Assembly (NCBI GenBank): GCA_036924285.1
Contig: JAYKYS010000009.1
Coordinates: 7,626,001 to 7,690,000, forward strand
Origin: Asterella californica
Taxonomy: Eukaryota; Streptophyta; Marchantiopsida; Marchantiales; Aytoniaceae
Direction: 5' to 3'
Length of the DNA: 64,000 nt
Below, piece after piece: positions 9,301-20,237 of the stretch (position 1 is its first letter; each line of letters begins with the position of its first letter). Made by a program: the position numbers and the translations under genes. The notes under the pieces were generated by a model. That model was given only the letters and a program-made list of their open reading frames with translations. It ran no database searches and had not been told where the DNA came from.

Positions 9301-11362
9301 TCTTCTGGAGTCTTCGGAAGACTCCCAGGGGTTACATAAGCTGTCTTCTGCTCCGATCGGGTACTCAGCAGCTCTACCTCCGAGTCCGACTCCGATCCTG
9401 AATGAATGAGGGAGATGGGTGTCCTCGGTACATTTCAGGGACCCATCTTCCTCGGTTGCGTGACGTGTTCCGTGTTCCCACTAGACTCATCTTCCCTCAT
9501 CAGAAGCGTCTTCTGGTGGGAACCGGGCCTCAACTGTGGCATCAGAGTGGGAGGGGGCGTTGCTGCTGCCTCTCGGTCATCGTCTTCCGAGGTCTCCTCC
9601 TTCTCCTCCAGTCGCTCCGTTGGCCCATACACTGCCAGCTGATCTTCCCTAAGATCCCCCATGGCTACATACAAGTAGCAGAAGAAGGGCGTCAAGTGTC
9701 CTCCCGCCGGGGTATCCAAGTATGCTAGCTCCGTCTGTACATAGTTGTGGATGTACGCGCCCCAGTAGATTGGCACTCTGTCATCCCACACTGATTCCAA
9801 GAACTCCACGTCCTGATCTCCTAAGTACCTCGTCTTCTGCGCTTTCCCCTTGGGAAAGAGATGCAGAAACAACTTTGCCAGAAGTCGCTTCTTCGGCTCC
9901 CGGTAAGATTCGATCTTCCAACCGTTCCTCCCCTGCCTGTCTTCCACGAAAAGGCAGGTGGTGCTCCCAGGCACATGCCACGAACTCATGATACTAGGCA
10001 AGATCTTCTTCTCATACCAATATCCTTTGTTCTCGGTCGCTGGCCTGTGAAACGCCTTACGCCACCAGTCTTCAGTCCAGGAAGACGGTCTTCCCCGAGC
10101 TACTCCTGCCTTCACAGGTACACGGTTACGCGGTGGTAAGGCTGCCCACACCTCCTCCAGAAGCCCTTGATCTGCGAGGTTCCAGTATCACAGGAAGAAG
10201 TCGAGACCCAACTCCTTGAGGAAAGGAGTGGCCTCGGCCAATTCTGCCGCTGGTAACACCAAGCCCTGCGGATGCATCGACATACCTGGAAGATCTGTTG
10301 CACTAAACCACAAGCACCTACTATGAGCCGAGGGCTCAGTTCTTCCCGAGAGCCCACAATCTAGCTTCTACTTCTCAGAAGACGAAACTAGTCTTCCAGA
10401 AGACAACTACTCCGTCTTCCGGGATTCTAACAGTACTTCCTAGATAGCTCTCGTCTTCCTAGCTATATCTAAACAATCCTATCTAAGCAAGGCCTCGCAT
10501 GGATTACCAAGAAGACAACCCACCTTGCATTACATCCTACTTCCTATCAGAAGATACAAGATTCGCAATCATAAGTGCACAACAGGTTCAGAAGATGGTC
10601 GCGGGCTCCTGCGGTGACAGTGGCCTCTTGGAAGACACTCGGGACAGTTTCCGATTCAATGTCGCTCTCGGAAGACTTCTCGAAGTCAGACTTCTCTTCA
10701 CTGGTCTCACCTGTCTTCGTCTTCCTACACGCAATCTATCCTCACAACAGACTCAAGACAATTGCACTCTGTTCTTCTGACTTCTCACCTCTCATACGCA
10801 CTCAGGAGAAGCTTGCTGCTCGGTGGGAAGACATGACCCTTGACCATTCTCTCCAGATTCTGCCAGCAAGTATTCTCACGACTCTCTTCTAAGTTCAGGG
10901 AGAAGAAGGAACGACTGCTATGGATCGGACAGAAGAGACCCGAATGGACCCTCACGTCTTCTCGCTCATTTTGCCAGCCTTCCAGCCTTCTAGTCTCTCT
11001 AGGAAGATGTGGAGTTGAGAAGCTTGGAAGACCGGGAGGCACAGGCCTAGTTCCCGACTTCCAACTTCTCGAAATAACAAAACAACTCACCACACCACTC
11101 AGGATTCGTACCAAGTCTCTCTAAACACAAAAGCAAAGCAAATCCACTCTTGATACGAATTGTGTTCAGTCGACTTCGAAGATAGTCTTCCGAAGACGGT
11201 CTTCCGAAGATAGTCAACTTATTATTACAAACAGCTCTTAAGATCATCTTCCTGTTAAGGAAGACGTAACCTTAAGTAACAACGCTTCTTCAGTTATACA
11301 AACAAGTTATTATTCTTAAAAATTTTAAAAATTCGTGCATCCTGTAATTTGTGGGCACCACA
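6357..11362 (-). mobile_element. Giant 5' LTR of element A1 (5,006 bp) containing ORF-C
   Basis: Starts TGTGGTGCCCACAAATTACA at 11362 and ends CACTACA at 6357 (TG...CA). The same start appears at the solo LTR (17264, TGTGATGCCC) and right after the A3 integrase (53979, TGTGATGTCC); the same end appears at 19833 and 16249. It is followed by the primer site and gag, so it is a complete LTR. The front 1.2 kb matches 53,979-55,603, the back 1.6 kb matches 18,335-19,833, and ORF-C fills the middle. Inserted into ORF-D of D1, whose sequence resumes at 11,363. Very rich in GTCTTC/GAAGAC words. Confidence 0.88.
7968..10151 (-). pseudogene. ORF-C: LTR-encoded coiled-coil protein, copy A1 (two stops)
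   Basis: One reading frame of about 728 codons, broken by a TGA after codon 238 and a TAG at 8811-8813; the sister copy has CAG at the latter site. The first ~240 residues form a conserved domain with GRNGWKIESYREPKK, LFLHLFPKG and AYLDTPAGGHLTPFFCYLYV. Then come an acidic patch, a basic stretch (KKRAAPAMRSLPPRKMRR) and a long heptad-rich coiled coil (RTTEKLAARYKAEAAASAKE; EAAEARAAVEKTQREAAEAR). The tail is acidic and Ser/Pro-rich. The frame probably begins further upstream (10112-10357 is open in another frame). Function unknown. It lies inside the LTR in sense direction, so an intact element would carry two copies. ORF-D in the other family has the same domain order. Confidence 0.72.
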
Positions 11363-11437
11363 CTCGCTAACCGAGAACTCAACAATGGCTCTAATCTCTC
11401 TAAGCTCTCTAACTACTCGTTGTCTTAACCTAGCTAC

Positions 11438-12330
11438 TCAGTTCTTCGCCGAAGAACCCTCGATGTCTACCGATGTTAACTCCTGTCTTATATCTTGAAG
11501 AATCTTCAGCTCAGAAGTATCTAAATCGATGGTGAAGTAGTTCTTCAGCGTTGGCTCGATCCTACTCTGAAGTTGGGTACTCTGCTCCTCGGTCTTCACA
11601 CATCGTCGCTTTAGGTCTTCAATCTCTTTCGTCATCTTTGCGATGATGTCTTGGTTTTTGTTCCGCTGGAGTCGCATCTCATCTAACTCCTTCTTCACAA
11701 GCGAAAGAGTCTTCTCATGTTCTCTCCCTTGTTTCAACTTCTGCTGAAGTACCTCATCACGCACCGAAGTCAAGTTTTTGACTTCTTTGGTCTTCGCCGC
11801 TACTTCCTTCTTCGCTTCAAGAACTGCTGCAAGTAGATTCTCCTTCTCCTGTAACCAATTACCTCGGCCGAAGTTTGAACCAACTCAGCTAAGTTCAATT
11901 GACGTCCAACGAGTTTCTCGTAAGTCCTACGGTTACTCTCTAAGACATAGAGTAATGGTATGACTACTCTTTGTAAATATTGCACCGAAGAGCTGAGTTG
12001 TTCTATCTCCTCGATCGTCGAAGAAGTAGTAGCCTTTGGTGTGTTATCTTCTTCTTTCTCTTGAGGGGTATCCTCATCTTCGACTTCTTCAGTTTCAGCT
12101 TCTTCGTCCTCGGCGCAGATCGTTCTTGTCATCTTCATCTTCTTTCTCGACCTCTGTGCAGACCTCGGGATCTCCTTAAGATCTTCTTTCTCCCGCTGCG
12201 CTTGACTGGTGGAGGTACCTCAGTGACATCTTTGTCCTTCTCTAAGTTCACAGACTCAAGTGCTTTTTCCGGAACTGCCTCTGTTGTAGTTACAGTCTGT
12301 GTTTTGGCTTCTTCGGCCCCTGCATCTTCG
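11438..12330 (-). pseudogene. ORF-D of D1, C-terminal half (coiled coil)
   Basis: Three overlapping frames (12135-12380, 11800-12138, 11438-11773) together match the C-terminal half of ORF-D in D2 and D3: basic VKRSGRKK, acidic linker (EDEEAETEEVEDEDTPQEKE), IEEIEQLSSSVQYLQRVVIP, then coiled coil (KKELDEMRLQRNKNQDIIAK, MTKEIEDLKRR) and the TLKNYFTIDLDTSELK block. Frame changes near 12,137 and 11,787 break it. The remaining C-terminus runs into the A1 junction. The first residues listed for the right-hand frame come from the inserted solo LTR, not from ORF-D. Confidence 0.68.
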
Positions 12331-12334
12331 GCGG

Positions 12335-13911
12335 TGTCGTGATGTGAATCATTTGACATAGTAAATGATTCACTTATCACTGCTGTCGCGTTACTTAGCG
12401 CATGTTATTTCTACTCCGACACTTGACGTTTAGTAGTCTTAGAAGTTAGCCCTGTACTGTTCTTAGTCTTTTATGCTTATGGTTGACACCTTTTGCATAT
12501 GGTGTTAACTCTGTCAAATATTTTGGATCATAGTAGGTTGGTAGTATGACATTTATCTTGTTCAAGCATTCGTACGCTTGTGCAAGTAAATTCATACTTA
12601 TCTATGATACTCAATGTACATGACTTAGATTTACCATGTAGATAGGGGTTTGAAATCATGGGTTGTACTTACTTGTCGCCCATGCACGCTTTCTAGCTGA
12701 TTTAAGTTATTTTTCGGGGCTGCGTGTCGTTTTAGGTAGTTTAAGTTTTACGTTGGCACTCTAGGGAGTTTGACGTGGTAGCCTATGAGTAAAACTAAGT
12801 TGCCACGTGGTTTAGGGTACTAAAGGACAACCAAGTGGAGCTATGAACTCCCATTGGTCTGTTTTTGTCTTTTGTTAAACTCTAAATTTAGAAACAGAGC
12901 TCTAGAGTGGAGTTCGAGCAATTTGTGAGGGTACTTCGAAATCTGAGAGCACAGGGAGATAGAGCTCGTCGAGCCAAGCACTGTCAGCGAAAAGTTTGAT
13001 CGATTTGGAGCAATAAACAAGAAGTTATGGCTGATTGAAGTTCGATTTGTGTCAGAATTGCAGCACTTCTGTTCAATTTGGGGTTTTGAGTGTCATTTGC
13101 AGCAGAATCGAGGAAAGCGCTTCAAAACTTCGTGGCTGTGATCACTGTCAGTAGGGCTACGACTGTCTCCAAATTTTTATGTCGATTGAGTCAGTGAGTA
13201 ATTCAGGGCGACCGCTGAAGTAGAGGGGGTCCGAAAAGCTCTCAATCTGGAGCAGCAACTTCAGAGAGTGAGATCTGGAGTTCTGTGTGGAATCAGGAGG
13301 CCCAACTTCACAGGAGTGTTTATCAAGCTGTGTACTGCAAATCCTGTAAGAAATTCTCAAAGTGATCGAGCCAATTCCTTGTTATAGGTCGAAATAGCTG
13401 TCTGGGTACCAGAAACTGCCGTAATTTCTCTACTCAGAAAGTTTCTGCTCATATCTTAGTGCTCTAAATTGATCTGAAGCTGAAATTTCGTATGTGTATC
13501 TAGTAGAACCTCATTTACATGTAGGAGGAGTTCTGAAGTCTGAACCTTCACATATTTCTCAATCCTGAGTGTCAAAGTTCGCCATCTGATCTTATCATTG
13601 CTAGTTAAGCCTGAACTCTGCTTCCTGAACTTATCAGAAGAGCCTAGAGACTTACATGAGTGTTTTCAGTATCACCTTGAGACCTGAAGCCTATCCTGTG
13701 AGTAGACCAGCCACAGCCAAGAGCCCAACGCTTCCCCGAGTAGATTGAACACAGCCTTCAAGCTCATATCACAGCCAGATAGTTCAGGTTCTGGATAGTA
13801 AACAACCAGAACCTGAAGCCCAACACCTTCCCTAGTAGTCTTCCCACAACCTTCACGATCATATCGCAGCCAGAAGGTTCCGCCCTTCCCAGGAAGACTC
13901 TCAATCCGACA
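12335..13911 (+). mobile_element. E-type solo LTR (1,577 bp) with 4 bp target duplication GCGG
   Basis: Begins TGTCGTGATG and ends AATCCGACA; flanked by GCGG at 12331-12334 and 13912-13915. Removing it rejoins ORF-D (codons for DEVAA, then AED). From 12,384 on it follows the 5' LTR of element E (23946-25319) along its length, including CTACTCCGAC, a shared GTTGACACC block and the CCGACA end. No primer site, gag or pol accompanies it. Orientation is opposite to its host LTR D1. Confidence 0.85.
12340..12383. repeat. 44 bp hairpin insert near the solo LTR start
   Basis: The E LTR start TGTCG occurs twice, at 12335 and 12384, with 44 bases between. The insert carries an inverted repeat GTGAATCATTT/AAATGATTCAC (11 bp arms, 8 bp loop). 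The full-length E copy lacks it. It looks like a tiny foldback insertion with TGTCG duplicated, or a rearranged LTR terminus. Confidence 0.5.
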
Positions 13912-13915
13912 GCGG

Positions 13916-14804
13916 CTACTTCGTCGAAGAACTTCTCCAGTTGTACATCCCTAACTGGAGTTGGTGTGACTTCGAATTCGTCATCTTCGGCTGCCGCATT
14001 GAAGCCTAGTGTCTTCTTGTCTTCATCTGACAACAACCCCATACCCATGTAAAATACTGAGACGAAGGCTCCAATGTACACCAGGTCTTCTTCCGCCCAG
14101 AGCTTCTGTACATGCAAGTGGATAATCCTCGCACAATGTGCTCTTTTCTCGACGAAGAGCTCCTCGCTGAAATTAATCTGCCAATTTGATGTGTACGTAG
14201 TCCTTCTTGGTCGAAAGATCATCATTATCGCATCAGCAACTTCTTTCTTCTTCGGGTTACAATAGTCACTTGTCATGTATCCGTTCCTTCCCTGAGGTAC
14301 TTCCTTGAGCAACTTGGGGAAGTTCTTCACAGCTTCGGCCGATGCTGCTGACGAAGTACTATCAAAAAGAAGGTCACCTGCTTTGCTCGCATCGTCTATC
14401 CAATTGCACGACCTCCGGTATGAGTCCTCCAAAGGATGTTGCTCGCACACCTTCAGTTCGTGCACTAGTTTTGAGGAAACCATTCCCCACCAAGGAAGTA
14501 GGAGGAACGATAAGCCCATCTCCTCCAACTCTTTCTCGTAGCGGCGAAGTCCCGCTTGGTTGACATCTAGTGCTTGGAGCCTCGACAGCTTGGATGTCTG
14601 CATCCCTCGCATGAACCGAAGTCCTAGGTTATCAATCTGAAAAGCTACGATGAGGTACGAAGAAAAGATTTCTTCGCCACTAACTGACTTCGGCGAAGTC
14701 GAGTAAGTAAGAGAATGCGATGCGCTCCGTCCTTGCAAATAGTGTGTAGCAATAGGAAAAATGACCTGAATTCTTCTACTTATATCTCGCGATGGCTCCT
14801 CCAC
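13916..14804 (-). pseudogene. ORF-D of D1, N-terminal half (GRNG domain)
   Basis: Open from upstream of 14,640 to the solo LTR junction at 13,915. It contains RYEKELEEMG, LLFDSTSSAASAEAVKNF, then the core GRNGYMTSDYCNPKKKEV, MMIFRPRRTTY, ARIIHLHVQKLW and YIGAFVSVFYMGMGLLSDED, ending FEVTPTPVRDVQLEKFFDEV. The core aligns with ORF-C of the A LTRs (GRNGW...SY..PKK; YVQ...; YLYVAMGDLRED). This is the best-preserved N-terminal domain in the window. The true start is uncertain; the first ~50 codons at 14,650-14,804 overlap the TATA region and are probably untranslated. Function unknown. Confidence 0.65.
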
Positions 14805-14815
14805 ACGTGCCGAAG
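14781..14815 (-). promoter_or_regulatory. Promoter block of the D1 LTR: CACGTG box plus TATA
   Basis: Minus strand: TTCGGCACGTGTGG, then GCGAGATATAAG about 15 bases later. The same arrangement is found in D2 (33621-33660) and, with CACATG, in D3 (45818-45856), always upstream of ORF-D. CACGTG is the core of plant G-box elements. Confidence 0.55.
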
Positions 14816-15169
14816 TTAAAATTTTCCTCAGCTTTGACTGATGTTCTTTGGTGTTCGCAGTATTGCGAGGTCATTTTTCTCCAACTTCACCACATCTTCA
14901 ACCTGTTGTAACTTCGTCATTCAGCGTCCGTTTACCTCTCACATCATATCGTTAGAAAGCTCTTCGTCCGAGGAATGCAACTATGAGAAAGTCATCTCCC
15001 AAATGTCTTTATAGATTTGATAGATTCCTCTAGAACAGAGATTCTTCACTAAACTTCTAATTAACACTGTTCTTCTAATATCTTTTATCTTCTACCACCT
15101 ATTCTTCTTAGTTACTTTACAACTAATCAATTAATTAACAAACAAAAAAAATCAAGGTTTCACAATACT

Positions 15170-16240
15170 ATCTCCTCATCAACCTCGTCATGTCATCGAG
15201 CCCCAGTCTGATCCTGCTGACTCGTGCATGGGTTACGACTCAACTCATCAGAATCTAGGTTTGCAACTCTAGGCCTATGCACTACTTGGAAGTCATACTC
15301 CTGTAAGATAAGAGCCCATCGTGCAAGCTTCCTTGTAAGTTTGTTAGACACCATCAATCACTTGAGCGGCTGGTGATCAGTGATGAGAGTAAAGGGGGTT
15401 CTCAAACAGATAACATTAAAAGTTTGCAACAGCCCACACTACCGTCAAACACTCTCTCTCATACGAACTATACCTCAACTCCGCTGAATTGTTGGAGCGA
15501 CTGACATACGTCATCACAAACTCCTTTTTCTCATCATCATGCCGAGTCAGCACTGCTCCAAGTCCCAACATACTCCAATCAATGGGTAGTTGGAAAGGAC
15601 GCCCCCTAACGGGTCTCCTCAAGATGAGAGCAAATGTCAACGTATCCTTGAGCTCTACAAAAGCTTGTTCATGCTCATCTCTCCACTGTCACTCTTGGTC
15701 CACCATCATCAGCTTGATCAGTGGCTTTGCAATTCCACTAAATCCTTTCACGTATCGACGATAGAAGTTCACCAAATCAACAAATGCTTGAACTCGACTC
15801 ACATTTGTGAGACGTGAGATACGTGCAATAGCCTCAACCTTCATCTGTTGAACACCCAACCTGTTTGAGTAGATGGTGTGGTCCAGATACTCCACCAACT
15901 CCTACAAGAACTTACACTTCCCAGGATGTAACTTCAACCCATGAGCTCTCCATCGCTCGAACACATCTCGTAAATATATCTTGTGCTCCTCCACTGTAGC
16001 ACTATAGACTAAGTTGTCGTCAATATAACATCTGATAAAATCCAACCCTACTAGGATCTTGTCCATCACCCTTTGAAACTCAGCAGGGGTGTTCGTCAAA
16101 TAATAAGAACCGCCATTGATCCAAACAATCCTTGCCGTGAGAGTCCATTCCTCAAAATGCTATCTGGTCTTATCTTCTTCTCTCACTGGCAATTGATGAT
16201 ACTCTGCTCGAAGATCTAAAGTACTGAAGATCTTCGCATA
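15170..16240 (-). pseudogene. pol: Decayed gypsy reverse transcriptase/RNase H (element H)
   Basis: Four short frames, right to left: IFSTLDLRAEYHQLPV (palm), NTPAEFQRVMDKILVGLDF with CYIDDNLVYS (the Y-x-D-D catalytic motif intact), FYRRYVKGFSGIAKPLIKL (connection), then LGAVLTRHDDEKKEF, YVSRSNNSAELRYSSYEREC (RNase H) and ANLDSDELSR. Several stops and frame changes separate them. The family differs from A, D and E. It is cut by the A2 LTR at 16,249 and by D1 at 15,164. Integrase and gag are not seen. Confidence 0.82.
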
Positions 16241-17263
16241 CCCCACTATGTAGTGTCGCAGGATTACTCCTTTTGCCCATTTAGTATACAAGATATCGTT
16301 CCCACAGAGGATTTGCACAAGTAACGCTGCTCTAAGTTCTAAGATCTGTTCAAACACACAAACACACGGGTTTTGTCTAGAAATCCCGTCTTCTCACAAA
16401 ACCGCGCGTGGGGTTTCCACTCGACTTCTCACACCTCCAGAAGACTGCTCCTGCTTCGTAGAAGTCGACTAGAATCGGCTGTCACACCTTACTCACTCTC
16501 ACATTCCAACGGGTTAGATTAATCACATGGTGTATGCCCCCTGTAGCCTTCTCAGGCTTCTGCCTACGGAAATGATCTTCTTGCAGCACTACAACGACAT
16601 TCACCTTCACAGAAGCTCAATAGAAGTCTCGAAAGCTCACTAGAAGAAGGTAAGAAGATGGGGAAGATGAGAGAAGATGGGGAAGAAGGGAAAATCCAAA
16701 CAAGAGAAAACAAGATGAAAAGGAGAAATTAAGATTCCGATAGGCTTCTAGTCCGGATCCTGACTAACAAGCCATCCCTGCTTGTAATAGTTTGGGGAGG
16801 AAGACAACAAACGTGCGTACAGTTGCACCGTCTTCTACTTGAGGATGTCGTCTTATGCTGTGGGAAGAAGGCTTCTTTCTTCTTCTCTTCGCTGCTCCGA
16901 CTACTCTGTCTTCTGAGATCCCTTACCCATCAGACCGTTTGTACGTAGATCCGAAGTGCTCTACTAGACGAGCCAAGCTGCAATTTCACAACTACTGACA
17001 GTCACCGCCACTCAAGAAGAATGCTTCCCATGCATAATCGGGAGTGAATCCAAGAAAACCCACCACCCAGAAGACATGGACAAAGCTTCTGCACTCAAAT
17101 CCACAATCCATTCCCCGAGAAGAAGTCACATTGGCATTGGGAAGCTCACTCCCTCTACTTCCTGTGCCTACTCCTCGACACAACAGTCTAGCCAACAGGA
17201 CTGCACAAGGATGCCGTTCCCTGTTCCTAAACTGTCCACTACCTCTATCTACATCTTCGAACC

Positions 17264-19833
17264 TGTGATGCCCACAAATTACAGGATTCACGAATTTTTG
17301 AAATTTTTAAGGTTAATAACTTGTTTGTATAACTGAAGAAGCGTTGTTACTTAAGATTACTGCTTCCTTAGAAGGAAGATGATCTTATGATCTTTTGTTG
17401 CAATAAGAAGTTTTCTTCGGAAGACGGTAGTCTTCTAGGAAGCGTCTTCCCGGTGGTGTCTTCAAAAGATGACGGAAGACCGCGGAAGACAGCAGACGAC
17501 AGAAGAGAGTTGCGGACAGCGAAAGACAGAAGACACGCGTCTTCCCGATGACAGCCACCACGGAGGCCTAACCACGGGATTTCCAAGTAAAGAAGTGGGT
17601 GTACCTACTTGGGTAACCCCGCGGTGGTGAATAGATTAGGTAGGTTAGGAGTATCGAAACTCCTAAACTGCGGGGAAGACAGCGCAGGAAGCACATTAGC
17701 ACAGACACCTACCTGCTTCTCGCATCGAGAGATTGGAGACTGAGAAGATCGATTCAGGCAGCGAGTTTTTTTTAGTGAGGAAAGCAGCGAGTAAAATCGA
17801 GTGAGGACAGGATCGATTCGAAGTTAGAAGGAAGGCGAAGTCAAACTACTTAGCGCAGGAAGCGTAGTGAACTGAAGGCGTTTTCTGTGAGCTCCCAGAA
17901 AGCTGACATTGGAGAGTGACTGAAAGGAATCAAAGGTGGAATTGAGGCGTAGCCAGAAGCTGATAGCGGGTAGTCTTGTGGGATCTCATTGGAGCTGGAA
18001 CCAGAGCCAGAAGCGCGCGGAAGATCAAAGACAGCTCGGGAAGTCGACAGAAGACAGTAGAGGTTCTTCCCATGTTCTCTTCCCTTCCCCACTGCTTCTC
18101 GCCTTTGTTTGGTATCCCCCGCGCTTCCCCGGTTGTTTGCAGGCAGCATGATCGATCAATCCTCCCATCCTTATTTTCCTATTATGACATTGGGTGTGGA
18201 AGCGCTGTCCAATTTCCGTCAGACATCTTCTTCCTTCTTCACGAGTTCAATTCGAGCTTCCCTATCCATAGTCCTCAAATTGGAGATCCTAGTTATCAAT
18301 TTCCCTACCCAACCATCCCTCTAAAACATACTCTCTTAGGGGTGGCAGTTTCTCAGTGTAAAAATAGTTAGGATACCATGTGGCAGCATAGGTAGCGTAA
18401 GAACAGCATAGTGGATGGCTAAACCGGGAATGGGAACCGGCTTGCATGTGGGTTGGCAGCCTTCTGACAGCGCCCATCTTTCCCTGGTGGTCGTCTCCTC
18501 TGTTCTCTCGTGGTAGAAGGCATAAGTAGAATCGAAGAGTAGAACTTGGACTCACATTAGAGACGAGGCACATGACATAAAGTTCTTCACACACTACACC
18601 CGATGTTTGAGACATACGAATAGACTAGGATTATACCGGAGGGGTTTGCATGTTCGATTCCAGTAATGGGTCGAAGATGTAGATAGAGGTAGTGGACAGT
18701 TTAGGAACAGGGAACGGCATCCTCGTGCAGTCCTGTTGTCTAGACTGGTGTGTCGAGGAGTAGGCGCAGGAAGTAGAGGGAGCGAGCTTCCCAACACCTA
18801 TGTATCGGGGAATAGATTGCTGATTTGAGTGCAGAAGCTTTGCTCGTGGCTACTGGGTAGTGGGTTCCTTGAATTTACTCCCAATTGTGCATGAGAAGTG
18901 TCCTTCTTGAGTGGCGGTGACTGTCAACAGTGGTGGAAGTGCAGCTTGGCTCGTCCAGTGGAGCACTTAGGATCCACGATGGTCTTATGAATAAGAGATC
19001 CCAGATGACAGGGTAGTCGGAGCAGCGAAGAGAAGAAGAAAGAAGCCTTCTTCCCACCACAGAAAACGACATCCTCAAGTAGAAGACGGTGCAACTGTAC
19101 GCACGTTTGTTGTCTTCCTCCCCAAACTATTACAAGCAAGGATGGCTTGTTAGTCAGGATCCGGACTAGAAGCCTGTCGGAATCTTAATTTCTCCTTTTC
19201 ATCTTGTTTTCTCTTGTTTGGATTTTCCCTTCTTCCCTATCTTCTCCCATCTTCCCCATCTTCTTACCTTCTTCTAGTGAGCTTCCGAGACTTCTATTGA
19301 GCTTCCGTGAAGGTGAATGTCGTTATAGTGCTGCAGGAAGACTATTTCTGTAGACAGAAGCCTGGGAAGGCTACAGGGAGCATACACCCTGTGATTAATC
19401 TAACCCTTTGGAATGTGAGTGAGAGAGCAATGTGTGTCAGACCTTGCTAGTTCGACTTCTACGAAGCAGGAGCAGTCTTCTGGAGGTGTGAGAAGTCGAG
19501 TGGAACCCCCAGAAGCCGAGAATTGCTTCGGGAAGACGGTACTGAGAAGACTGGAAGAAATGACCTGGAAGCAGGAAGAATGTCTTCCCGAGCTTCTCTG
19601 TGAATAGATGTGTGATATTTTAGTTAGTAGTTGTTTGTTTAGGTCCAGAGCACCTTTTGGCGTGTCTGGAAGACGCGTGGTTTTGTGAGAAGACGGGATT
19701 TCTAGACAAAACCTGTGTGTTTGTGTGTTTGAACAGATCTTAGAACTTAGAGCAGCGTTACTTGTGCAAATCCTCTGTGGGAACGATATCTTGTATACTA
19801 AATGAGCAAAAGGAGTAATCCTGCGACACTACA
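17264..19833 (+). mobile_element. A-type solo LTR (2,570 bp), ORF-C deleted, perfect 5 bp target duplication
   Basis: Begins TGTGATGCCCACAAATTACA and ends GACACTACA. Flanked on both sides by GAACC (17259-17263 and 19834-19838); the unbroken A1 copy has a single GAACC there (near 7,518). It joins the LTR front (17,264-18,334) straight to the tail (CTTAGGGGTGGCAG onward), so the ~2.5 kb with ORF-C is missing. This gives exact LTR termini for the family. Confidence 0.9.
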
Positions 19834-20237
19834 GAACCACTGCTGATAACGAGCATGCAGACCCCCTCCGATATAATCCTAATCTATTCATATGTCTCTA
19901 ACATCGGTGTAGTATACGTGTAACTCTCTGCACCGTAAAAATGTGTGTACAGTAACAGCAGCCTGAATTCCTACGCTTCGATCCTACTTATGCCTTCTAC
20001 CACGAGAAAAACAGAGGAGACGACCATCAGAGAGAGATGGGCGCTGTCAGAAGGCTGTCATTCCACATGCAAGCCGTTTCCCTTTCTTGGTTTAGACCTC
20101 CACTTTGCTGTTCCTACGCTACCTATGCTGCCACCTGGTATCCTTACTAATTTTACACTGGAACTGCCATCTCCTAAGATAGCATGTTCGGTCTTACTAA
20201 GTTTGGACAAGACTAACTTGTCTTCGGTACTTGCTGC

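Larger units (their letters stand above)
11363..15164 (-). mobile_element. D1: D-family LTR with ORF-D, broken by two insertions
   Basis: Starts TGTGAAACC at 15164 and follows the D2 and D3 LTRs through the U3 region, the CACGTGCCGAAGTTA block and the TATA box, then into ORF-D. It is interrupted by an E-type solo LTR (12335-13911) and cut at 11,362 by A1, so its end is missing. To its right is the decayed RT H with no polypurine tract, so this copy is a solo LTR or the 5' LTR of an element inserted in H. Confidence 0.75.

Noticed and set aside
13764..13911. C-terminal 49 residues of the D1 frame at 13764-14804
   Set aside because: These codons lie in the inserted E-type solo LTR and have no match in ORF-D of D2 or D3.
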